Positions 1 through 12,300 of a DNA stretch of 64,000 nt are shown here, in pieces. The position numbers were made by a program, and so were the translations under genes. The DNA is from Haliclystus octoradiatus (lineage: Eukaryota > Cnidaria > Staurozoa > Stauromedusae > Haliclystidae), in contig OU744447.1 of assembly GCA_916610825.1 (NCBI GenBank), positions 19,995,563 through 20,059,562 on the forward strand. The letters are read 5' to 3'. The notes below the pieces were generated by a model. It was not told where the DNA came from, did no database searches, and saw nothing but the letters and a program-made list of their open reading frames with translations. Every line of letters begins with the position of its first letter. The first letter of the stretch is position 1.

Positions 1-50
1 GGAGTAACGAGAACAGTATGTCTCTTTTTGACTCATTTTATTCATTAATC

Positions 51-236
51 TACATACATACATACATACATACATACATACATACATACATACATACATA
101 CATACATACATACATACATACATACATACATACATACATACATACATACATACATACATACATACATACATACATACATACATACATACATACATACATA
201 CATACATACATACATACATACATACATACATACATA
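51..236. repeat. (TACA)n microsatellite
   Basis: About 46 uninterrupted copies of the tetranucleotide TACA/CATA, inside an intron or upstream part of the lipin gene. The long ORFs read through it on both strands (YIHT and YVCM repeats) are artefacts. Similar short (ACAT)n runs end a non-LTR retrotransposon remnant near 46351, so this tract could have grown from such a tail, but no retrotransposon body is recognisable beside it. Confidence 0.97.
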
Positions 237-352
237 GGCTACATGTTTTCATGTATTGTTAGCTATTGTTGCAATGTTTCAATCGTTTCACGTATAAAGA
301 GACAGATCGTATGGATTCAGGTCCTGATAGGAAACCTGTATTCTCTATTCAG

Positions 353-3300
353 TTGAGATTAATTTTCAATCTAGATCTCATCAACGCGTAGAAGATGGTG
401 ATTCTGGATTTGGTCATGACTCACAACCTCGTTCCCCTGTATCAACTACTGATGATAAATCAACACATGATAATACACTAGAACAAAGGTAAATCAATTT
501 TCATATTTATAGTTATGTAGAGGTATAAGTAACCAGGGTTGTTTCAACTTCATGTTAAGCAGCTTCAACATAGTGGTTCAAATGATACAGTGGAACCGCT
601 CAAATGCAATTCTGATAAGTGAGATCCTCGCTTATGTGCAGCCTGGCTTTAAACTCTATTGACTATTTGGTAATCATGTCTTTGTTAAACACTTTCGAAT
701 AAGTGCAAATTCGGACAACTGCAATGAAAATCGTTGACAATTTTGTCTTGCACTTAGGCAGGTTACACTGTATTACCTCTTATTGAAGCTCTATGTTTGC
801 TAATGTTATTAGAGACATCAAATAAGTAAATGAATCATACATAAATATCATTAAAAGTGATTTCCTGAGAGAGAAAGTGTTTGACAATTCTCTATGTGTA
901 CCTAAGAAGGTTTGATAGAATTCTGACTTGCACATAGCAGCATAGTCCGGATAGGAAAGCAGATTACAACACAGTGCCGGATTGTAAGACAAGAGTTCAA
1001 GTCAGTTCAAAACCAGGATTTTTTAACCAAGTAATCAAAAGTTTAATAGATGAGTTAAGCAGACTTTTTGTGTCGTCTTTGATTTCTTGTCTTCTAAATA
1101 CAAGTGTGATCTGAACTAAAATCTACCAGGGTTTTCTAAAAACAGCCAAATTCACGTTTTGGACAACAAAAGAACTATATATTTCTACATTTTACAGTCA
1201 CACAATTACAAATTCTAAAACTGAACTGATACTCATATATTTCCACCATGCTTTAATCGGCATACCATTCATAAACTGTGCACACTGTCTCGTTTAGTAG
1301 AACCTGTTATACCAGCTACCTCTCTATAGCAACAGTGACTTGTACAGAGTAGTAATTTCAATGATGTTTGATGTTCAAAATAGCTATATCCCTGTGAATA
1401 AAGGCCACCTGTCCATAGTTTTCAACTATTAGAGAAATGTTTCAGCCTAATTTCAAATCAGATGCCTATTTTCTGCAATCGCTCAATAACCTAAGTTGAT
1501 ATCGGCATAAAGATAGTAAGATATCGATATTTTCTTGGATCCATGTACCTTACTAAGTACTAAATGTGCAATAATTTTACTGTAATTTCATTTGAAAGAC
1601 TTCTTTCAAACGTGTGTTTCATTTTCTATGATATTGAATTTTACTTGGCATTGTGATAATTTTTTCTAGTTTCCCACAAGATTTTTCACTGTCACTTTGC
1701 GGAAACTTAAAACATCCACGTTATCCACCAGGTATAAACAATGCATGTTGATATACAAGAGAATGAACTTCAATGAAGAGTGCTATATTAACAGTAAATC
1801 AATGAATTAGTCATTGATTGTATTTCTTATCAAACATTATTCTCTACATGGTAACCAATTGTACAAATTATTCTAACAGGTTTAAATTTACTTTTGTGTT
1901 ACGGCAACTGAAGTGGGATAATCATCTCACGATACATTTTCCTTGAGATTTAAATTGTCTATTATAGCTTCTATATGTCTACTTATCTACCAAAGCCCTA
2001 AGGATACAAGCTGTGACATCTAAAATTGAAGCTGTGACATCTAAATAAATCATAGATGTTTTGGAGATAATTTATACAGGACCATGGACATTTCTTAAAA
2101 TTGAAGAATTTACTTTCATTTACTCCAACCGCCGTGTAATGTTATGTTTTGTTGTGTTATGTTATGTTATGTTATGCTATGTTATGTTATGTTATGTTAT
2201 GTTATGCTTCTAATCACAGTACTGATATAAATACGTGATATAAATTTATATAGAATAGAGGATATTCAAATGCTATTATTTATAGGAAGGATCGAAGTAC
2301 TGTAGTTAATAGTTATTTAAATTTAAAGTCAATTAAATATATCGTATATGTTAAAGCTACAGTAGTGATTATTATTCAGCAAATGTTTCTTCAGCGTTTT
2401 CTTGTAAATTGCAAGATTTAAAATTTGCATTGTCAGGTGTAATGTATCTATCGTATGCGCATGCGTAAGGTTATTTATAACTAAATGATTGCGCAGTTTT
2501 AAATCAGAGTGTTAGTGACGACCAGTGTAGAAGGTCGTATGTACGTAATATTAAATACATGATTCAGATCAACAGGATATACCTACACGGGTGTTTATTC
2601 GTCTATTGTCTTCGTATCTTACATGGCGCAGTTGATCCTGTTATTTGGACAGTAATATTTTACGTTATTCAAAGAGTTTAATTTTATTGCGTCACGATGG
2701 CTGATGTTAAATTATTGAAAAACAGTCGATCAGGCCTTAAAGGACATTTGACAAGAGCCTTAGATCGTCTGGTGGCATCCCTCACCAGTTTCACCAGTAC
2801 AGAAGTAGCAGAACGAACTGAAAGTGATAGGGAAAATTTGACGATCACAACGAAACGCGCTCACGATGCGCTGGAACGCTATGTGGCGTCACATTTGGCC
2901 GTGTTGGTACAAGAACCCATCAAAGATGGAGCAGAAGACCCGGAAGAGCCACAATTGGTTGAATTAGAAAACAGTTTTTATGACCTCGAGAGACAAGTGC
3001 GTGCCGTTACGGCCGTTGTGCCGAAAACCGTAGTCACAAGCACCACTGATCCAGAAAACCGAGAAAGCACGTCTCAGCAAGTCAACGTTCAGACCTCTGC
3101 CCGACCTGTCATAAAGACACCACCAACATTAGATGCAGACATCAACCTAAAGCAGTTCCTGGATTGGCAGGAGGTATTTTTGAATTATATCGCGATTATT
3201 GATTTAGACGCCCAGCCTCATGATAGGCAAATTGCTACCTTTTGGGGTCTGTGTTCCCCAGCATTTCTGAACATGGTACGCCGCGTCATCAAAATCGAAC

Positions 3301-6300
3301 GTTCAACGACGGACTCCCTTAAGTTAATACTGAAAAAGATAACCGATCACTTAAGATCTAAGCGCAACTCTAACCTCGACTGGCAAAGCTTTCTCACAGT
3401 CACTCAAGGCTCAAACCAGTTAATTGATCAATATTACACGTATTTAATGGAGAAAAGTGACCATGCTAATGTAGATGCAGTGACTCCAGAAGCACTGCGG
3501 ACCGCTGTTCTAGTACTAGGTTTAAGGGATGAAAATTTAAAACGCAAAGTTATCGCAAAATCTCCCCCGCTAAACCTAGAGGACACTCTCAAATTTTTAC
3601 AAACCGAAGAAGCCGCTTCTTCCACTGTTAGTACCCTAGGTCAACAAGCCCACGCCACACATAGCACAATTGGTAATGTACAATCTACCAAAGCTAAGAA
3701 AAATCATAATAAACGTCAACAGAAAACGAAGCATGACGACAGTAACTCTGCTTCCAAGTCAAGTAATTCAATAAGCCCTTGTTCTAAGTGCGGCTATGTT
3801 AAGCATTTTACATCAGTCTGCCCTGCCGCAAACGTGACATGTGACCACTGTGGCCTCAAAGGGCATTACTCAAAAGTTTGCCGTAAACGTTTAAAGTCCT
3901 TAGAGAAAACCAAAACCGTGAGCACATCAGTTATTAAATCGATGCAAGCTTCCAATGGTGGCAAATTACCGACAATTGATGTCGATGTTAGGGAAGACAA
4001 TAAACTGTTAGGTCGTTTCCCTGCTGTCTGCGACACAGGTGCTCAAGGAACCGTTGCAGGTCTTGACTTTCTGAAATCAATAGGCAAATTCGATAGCACG
4101 TTGGCTCCGTTCAGTCCACATAATTACGTTGGCGTCGATAATCGCGCTTTAGTTCAGGCCGGGACAATCAAATTAACTTTCGATTTAAATGGTAATAGCG
4201 TAAATACTACAGTCGTTATATGTTATGATGTGACCGGTCTTTATCTGTCTTTAGATGTGTGTAAACAACTTAAAATTGTACATGTAGACTTTCCAACCAC
4301 ATTATCTGAGAGGCACTTATCAAGTGTCATTAACACGAATCCTCAGAATGTAGTTACTGTCAACAAGTCTTCATCACCACCTAAATCTGTTTTTAATGAA
4401 ACCGCTCGTAAACAGTGGATTGATTCTTTGTCGTCAAATCCTACTCAACAACAAAGAGAGGATGATTTTAAAAAACTAAAACAGATTTATTCTCAAGTAT
4501 TTTGCGATACCGATGACGTTTTGCCGCCCATGTCAGGTGTCGGCGACGCAATGAAAATTGAGTTAATCGAAGACCACAAGCCATTTGCAGTTCATACTGC
4601 ACGTCAAATACCTTTCGTTTATCGTGACAAGGCTAAATCTGAAATAGACCGTCTACAAAAGATGGGCGTTATAACACCAGTTGGTGACACCCCTGTCGAA
4701 TGGTGTCATCCGTTAGTAGTTGTAGGTAAACCTAACGGTGGCGTAAGATTATGCGTAGACTTAACCAAATTAAATAAGCAAGTAAAACGCACATTGCACC
4801 CTGCTACAACGCCAGCTGATGCAGTGAAAAACATTGATTTGCATTCCAAGTATTTCACTTTATTTGATGCAAAGTGTGGTTATTGGCAACTTCCACTTGA
4901 TGAAGATGCACAAAAATTAACAACATTTATCACTCCTTGGGGTAGATTTAAATTTTTGCGTGCCCCGATGGGTTTTATATCATCCGGTGATAGTTACAAT
5001 TTAAGATGTGATCAAGCCCTTGAAGGCATTTCAAACGTTAACAAAGTCGTTGATGATACACTTATTGACGGTGATTCATACAAAACTTTAGTTGATCGAA
5101 CTTGTACAGTATTAGAACGATTTGTTCGACATGGCATTACGTTAAATGCTGAAAAATGTAAATTTGCGCAGAAAACAGTCGATTTCGTTGGTTACGTCAT
5201 AAAACCAGGAGGCTATTCAGCCGACCCAAGAAAAGTCGAAGCGATTTCAAATTTTCCTTCGCCTACAAATCGCACCGAGTTAAGGTCATTCCTAGGACTT
5301 GTCAATCAGCTAGGAATGTTTACACCGTCTATCAGCAGCACCGCTGCACCACTACGAGATTTATTATCAGTCAAAAATGAATTTCTATGGCTAAACACGC
5401 ACGAAATGGCCTTCAATTCATTAAAAGAAGCCATGACGTCACCGCCGATTTTGTCTCTGTTCGACCCTACTGCAGAAACAGTTTTACAAACGGACGCTTC
5501 CAAGACAAAAGGTCTTGGATACGCTTTAATGCAAAAACAGCAAAACGAATGGAAACTAATCCAGTGTGGATCGCGCTTTCTTCAACCATGTGAAAACCGA
5601 TATGCCATTATCGAACTAGAAGCGCTGGCCATCGTTTGGGCCACAAAAAAATGCCACATTTATCTCGCTGGTTTACCAACGTATACCGTTTTAGTCGATC
5701 ACAAACCTTTATTGCCAATTTTTAACAATTACACTTTAGATGCCGTTGAAAATCACAAGTTACAATCGTATAAAAATAAGTTGTCAAACTATCAATTTCA
5801 GGTGGTTTGGACAAAAGGTAGCGCGCATATTATACCGGATGCATTATCACGGGCACCGGTCAATGATCCGTCTCTCGATGATGAAATTGAAAATGATACA
5901 TCGTTAGCTTGTATGTCGTTTACGTTAAAAGTTGCTGCATGTAATATCACCGCAGAGAACACTGACGATGAAGCTGCCGCTACTCTAAACGATTCTAAAC
6001 AATCTAATGTTCGACAACCGTTGCCGGATCCAATCATTACGGATCTACAAAATGTTGCACGAAATGATGCAGATTATCAATCACTCATAACCTGTGTTGA
6101 AAACAATTTCGCAGGTAATTCAGCAAACCAACCATATGTATTGGCCTATAAGAAAATTTGGCCAGAATTGTCAACCATCGACGGCCTTGTGTTGTATGGT
6201 CGTCGAATTGTCATTCCATCGAAAGCTCGTCAATCTGTAATTGCACGATTACACGCCTCACATCAGGGCATTGTTAAAACAAAACGTCGTGCGCGTCAAA

Positions 6301-9300
6301 CTGTATATTGGCCAGGTATTAACAATGACATTGTATCCTCCATTGAAGCCTGTTCACCATGTCAACATTACAGACCCAGTAATCAGAAAGAACCTTTAAT
6401 TTCTGATAAACTTCCATCACGGATCTTTGAGTCAGTTTCAGCTGATTTGTTCCAACTCAACCAGAAATACTATTTGGTCTACGTCGACCGTTTATCCGGC
6501 TTTCCGTTCATTTCAGAATGGAATTCCGATCCGTCTTCGTCTCAAGTCATTTCAGTTCTTAAATCACACTTTTCCAAAACCGGTGTACCATCTCGTTTTC
6601 GTTCGGACGGTGGTCCACAATTTAAATCTGAACTGTTCACCAACTTTCTCACCAGATGGGGTGTCAATTGGTCCCCGTCTTCGCCATACCATCCCCAGAG
6701 CAACGGTCACGCTGAAGCAGCTGTTAAAGCGTTAAAACATCTGCTTGCCAAGTGTGATAATGGAGATATTAAGTCGGAGAGTTTTCTGCAAGGTCTACTA
6801 GAATACCGCAACACTCCTAGATCAGAAGGGCGTTCCCCCTCGGAATGGGTGTATGGTCATCCCCTTCGTTCTTTAGTGCCCGCACACTACACTTCATTCT
6901 CCCGTTCATGGCAAACGTCAGCCAAAGAGATTGACAGTAAGCTACTCCGCAACAAAGAAGCTACCACAAAGAATTACAACAAAGGTAGTAAAGTTCTAAA
7001 ATCTATTCCTGTTGGCTCTCATGTGCTACTTCAACATCCGCAAAGTAAACGCTGGATAGAAGATGGTATTGTAGTGTCAAAGAATGATCGTGATTATCGC
7101 ATTCGTCTGCCGTCCGGTAAACTCAAGTGGCGTAACCGTGTATTCCTGCATGTTGCCCCTGATACTAGTTCCGACGACATAGCAGAACCAGACGTGAGTG
7201 ATCAAGTGCAGTCCGACGATACTCCGCGATACCCAACCCGTTCAAGACGTCCACCTGACTATTACGGACGCAAATGATACTATTATCGATTTATCGTTTC
7301 AGTAACATCGTTATAATCATAAGTCTATCATAATCACATATCAGTAATTTGTTAAAGTTAACCTCCCTAATAATAAGTATTCATGTTATGTTTAGTCGTT
7401 TAACTTGAAGGGGAGATGTAATGTATCTATCGTATGCGCATGCGTAAGGTTATTTATAACTAAATGATTGCGCAGTTTTAAATCAGAGTGTTAGTGACGA
7501 CCAGTGTAGAAGGTCGTATGTACGTAATATTAAATACATGATTCAGATCAACAGGATATACCTACACGGGTGTTTATTCGTCTATTGTCTTCGTATCTTA
7601 CATCAGGCTAGCAGCTTACTTCAATGAAATTAAAAGTATTTTCAAGTATTTCCATATTTGTATTTTGCAGATCATTTCTTTGAACAATTAATTTCATTTG
7701 AAGAGTTTTGTCTCAACCCTTTGTTGCTAAGCGATCCCAAATTAGTTATTCGCATCGATAACAAGTAAGTGGCTTACTGTAAAAATATATTGATGTCAAG
7801 GAATTTTAACAAAACCTACAGGGAGTACCAACCATTGTACTATGTAGCGTATAATTATAGGTTATGTACCTAGTCACTTGATGTTGCATGAATAAGATAT
7901 TTATTTGTTATATTTACAGATATTTCAATTGGCAAGTTGCTGCACCTTATATCATGTCTTATTTAGTTTATCAAAGACCTCTGGAAAAGGTATGGAAATC
8001 ACATTACTCATTGTGACTGTTACTGCTAACTGTAAAACTGTTACTGTTTACGATTGACGTAGCTAAGGATAGGGCAATGGGGGTTTGGAAAATATTCTTA
8101 AACTTAAAGGCATATTGAAGCAATTGACGCAAAGTATCAAAGTAGTTGAATATAAATATACTGTTATCTAGAATTTCAAACCTCTACAAGCTAATGTGTT
8201 CAAATAAATTACAATTTGATAATTAAATATTAATTGGTTGGAAGTAGTTAACTTCTTTTTGCATATTTCAAATAGAAGATATAAGGTTCCAAGTTTTGAC
8301 GTTATAATTTTTACGTTGGCTAGTTGTTGATGCAAACATTGTTCTGATGTTGTGTTGATGTTATTTTGGCATATCCATCTGTTTTTTCTGATGATACAAT
8401 TTTCATATTTGCTAGTTGTTGATGCAAATGCAAACATTGTTCTGATGCTGTATTGATTGTATTTTGAAACATGCCTTACAATTGCATATGTTGTTTCTGA
8501 TAATACAATAGACATATCTGCTAGTTGTTGATGCAAACATTATTCTGATGTTGTTATTTTTGGCATGCCCATATATTGTTTCTGATGTTATCTTGACATA
8601 CCCATCTGTTGTTTTTGATGTTACAATTGTCATATTTGCTAGTTGTTGGTGCAAACATTGTTCTGATATTGCGATGATTTTACCTTTGCCATATGCAGTT
8701 GCTGTTCTGGATGCAAACAATTGTTTTGATGTCATGTTTGATGTTTCTGTTGTTCTTCAAGATGTTATTTGAAGTTCCATCGAATGTTGTTATATTTAAA
8801 GAGCAAAGATGTTTTATCGACGGTATCGGATACTAGATTGATAACTCCTATCTGCTAGATGCAATAGGCTGTTTTAACTCTCTTCATCACGATAATGCTC
8901 TTCAGCGCCAGGAGTACCCAAAAATATTCAACTTTAAAATACAAATAATACCTCAAATTGAAAATGCACAAGCAGATTGTATAGCTGGCATTTCGTTGAT
9001 GGTTTAAATCGTAGGTATTATTCACATTCGAAAGTTGATATTTCTAGGTACCCTGGCGCTATGTGCCCACCATCCCACCCTGCATGATGTTAATGCAGCT
9101 TATGTTTGATTTTGTTGATGTTTGTTGACGTTGCTGTTGTCTTTGAATGATGTTGTAGCTGTGTTGGTTTTTGCTGTCTTGTTCTTGCCTTGATTGCGTT
9201 CGTTCTGCATGATACGAATACCAGCTGTGAGGCCATCGTTGATTTTCTTGTGGTCAGTAGCAACAAGACGAAGACGGTTGACTTCTACCTTCAACTTAGA

Positions 9301-12300
9301 AACGAGTTCTTTGTGTAAAACCAAGTTTGATGTTAGGTTCTTGATTTGAATGCTGTTTTGATCTTTTTTCTGAACTTCAAAATCCATGTTTTGTCTTTCA
9401 AGATATTCATTTTGGGATGTTAGAGAATCAATCTGCTTTTGCTGTTCTCTGATGAGCTTGATGTTCTTCTGTGATACCATGATTTTCTCATCTAGGAGTT
9501 TGTTGGTCTTTTTCAATGTCACCTCCTTGGAAATCAATGCTCCCTCCAAGATTTCGATTACTTTAGCCTGTTCTTTATCGCGTTCAGCATTCTCAAATCG
9601 CAATATCTCGCTCTTTGCAACTTCTTTCGCATATTGAGTTTTGATTGAACTGATTTGAATGTCTGAATTATCAATTTTTTTCTTGAGGTTGTCACGCTCA
9701 GTTGAGATGATTTTCAATTCAGCGGTCAAAGACAAGATCTTTTGATCATATCGTTGGACTTCCAAGCATGCTGCGTTTTTCACCCCGGTCAATGCAGCAG
9801 TATGCCTTGCAAACTTTTTCTTTTCAATCTCGTTCTTAGCGTGATTCTCAATGGCAATGTTTTCGATTTTCTGAAACACTGCTTGACAGTCTTGAAGTTG
9901 AGAATATAGAATATTCCTATCTGCAACTAAACAAACGTGATTGCGTTGAAAAGATTCAATTTCTTTCTTGTGATTAACCTGGTCTCTTTTAGCTTTTCGC
10001 TCTGCTTTTAATCTCAACTCTTGTTCGTGTTCAGTAATAGCAGTTTCTACTTTGACACGTTCAAGTGAACGAAGCATGATGGATTCCAACTTTTCAAATT
10101 CTTTCTGGTAGAATTGATGTTGCTCCTTGTTCAATGCTCTGTAATCTTTTCTTTTGAACAGTTTCATACATCTCCACAAGCATTGTTGTGGATTTGCCAT
10201 GGTTTCTTGATCGTACTTATCCTTGATTACTTGCAAAGTACGGATTTCTGCTTTGGCATCAGCCAACTCCCCGATTTTCTCCTCGAGGCTTTTTTCAAGT
10301 GTTTGATCGATAGCACTCTTTTGACGCAAATTATTTTCGGTATAATTTGGAATCATCGACACTGTAAATGAAAGAAACAATAATATTTAATTTAAGAAAA
10401 GTTTTATAGAAACTGACTGAAAATAGTCGATACTTGTAAGCATTTTAATGGCTTTATTTGGAACGTTATAGAGAAATGTATACTGAACTATTTCCCATTT
10501 ATGATGATGATGTTTGTTTATTAAAGCATGTATTTCTAGTTTATTGCAAGTCTGATGCTATACAGCGTATATAGATATGCCTATGAACGGCATTACCTAC
10601 AAGAACTTAGATCGTTTTCATATGAAAATGCCCATAGAGGTCGATTTTTACTGATGAAGCCATTGCAATGTCGAATAAAGTTTTCGTACCTCCGATACGT
10701 CACAATTTATTCGTGTTCTGACGTCACAATGGAATTGCTTATAGATTTCCCGCAACCTAATATTTTCTAAAAACTTCCTAAACTTGTTTTTACTTGAGGC
10801 AATTCCTTATAATTAATAATTAAGTTTAGCAAGGTGTAATAAGGTGTATATCTCTTCATAAAATTCCAAACTGCTTGTATGCAATTAGTTAGTGATACAT
10901 TTGATAATTAAATATAACTGTAATAGAGTAATTAGTAGACTAACTTGGGTGCGTTACTTACTACTTCAGACTAGGATAAATCGGCTTTCCACTCTAATTT
11001 ATCATTTATTCACAATTAAAATAAACAACTTGTATATTTTTACTAACCTTTATGTGCGAATTTCATACCATTTGGTAAATCTTTCTCTCGAACACAATCC
11101 ATAGCGAAATCTAACAAAATCCTGAAAGCAAGCGATTACTCGTGCCTATGCGATTCGAAATTTCAATGAAATAGGAAGATGCGCAGTAGAACGACGCATC
11201 ATATAGCTATGGAATCATGACGTCATAATTAAAACTGGTCAAACCAGATTTTACGAGCCTCGTTTTTGAAACTGTGTTACTCATGTGAGGCATACGTCAT
11301 ATAATCTGCCTGCTGGCGATATTGTGCCTGAATTCTACAATTTCGATTCTATAATTTTAAGTTATTGTAACACTTTATTCCATTGTGTATTTTTCAGAGT
11401 GCCCTTCGTTCGTTAAAGCGTCAATATATGCCAAAAAAGGTAGATCCACAAATTCATATTCAAGTATTTTTTTTACTCGACACATAATTTCAATATGATG
11501 TTCTGTGATCAAGTTTCAGGTCGGCATCAGCAATTTGATTGAAATTTCTTTTCCAGTTCCATAATTTCTCTCATTATTTTCCTTGTTTTATTTTATATGT
11601 AGATTTTTAATGTTTCTATATCTATTGAACCTGTGGTATCAGCCACCTCTTTAAGAGACCAACAATATCTTACTTAGAGCCGGATCTACATGTATCCTTG
11701 CTTATCATTTCATTCAACATTATAAGTAACTTATTTTGTTGATTATTAGTTTATAATAATTTATAAATATATTGTTATTTTTTAAATGATGTTAAATTTT
11801 TACTATTGAATGAGTTATTCTTATTTTATACTTCATAGTAGTGATATGCTATAAAAAAAATAACACAGAAGTTTCTTTATATAAATATTCCAATTTATTA
11901 AACTAATATACAAATCAACTATCCATTATGAATACCCTGTAAATTTCTTAATCATTCTCTTTCGGACCTGCCTGAAGATGAAATAAAGATGCAAACCTCT
12001 ATGTTATTTTTATCGCATATCATCACTATGAAGGATAAACTTTTAGTCGCCATTCGATTAACGTGCTGGACAACTTCACTTATGGGAACACCCATTGCTA
12101 ATAGAATGTCAATGTAAATAAACAAAAAGATGATGATAATGATGATGATGATTATTTGTTTCCTCCACAGCGAAGAGGGTGGTTTTCCTGGAGGACAAAC
12201 AATGATGAATTGGTTAGTTCATTTCTTAGATGATGCAGCAGACATCGGTGTTCCATCATAACTTGAATCAAAGATGCATCTAATTAGACTCCAAGAATTC

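Larger units (their letters stand above)
2438..7602 (+). mobile_element. Complete Ty3/gypsy LTR retrotransposon, probably Mag-type
   Basis: A 5165-bp element in sense orientation inside a lipin intron. It has two 186-bp LTRs that are identical in my base-by-base comparison, each starting TGTAATG and ending TTACA. A 5-bp target duplication TCAGG lies at 2433-2437 and 7603-7607. A primer-binding site follows the 5' LTR directly, a polypurine tract precedes the 3' LTR, and one intact gag-pol ORF lies between. Short LTRs, a single gag-pol ORF and two CCHC knuckles are features of Mag-like (Steamer-type) gypsy elements; clade assignment is inferred. Identical LTRs and an unbroken ORF indicate a very recent insertion. 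Confidence 0.97.

Noticed and set aside
18-356. 112-aa frame with YIHT repeats, and matching minus-strand YVCM frames
   Set aside because: Produced entirely by the (TACA)n microsatellite.
8168-8735. Overlapping 107- and 122-aa minus-strand frames
   Set aside because: They read through a degenerate tandem repeat; the peptide repeats follow the DNA units and do not resemble a protein family.
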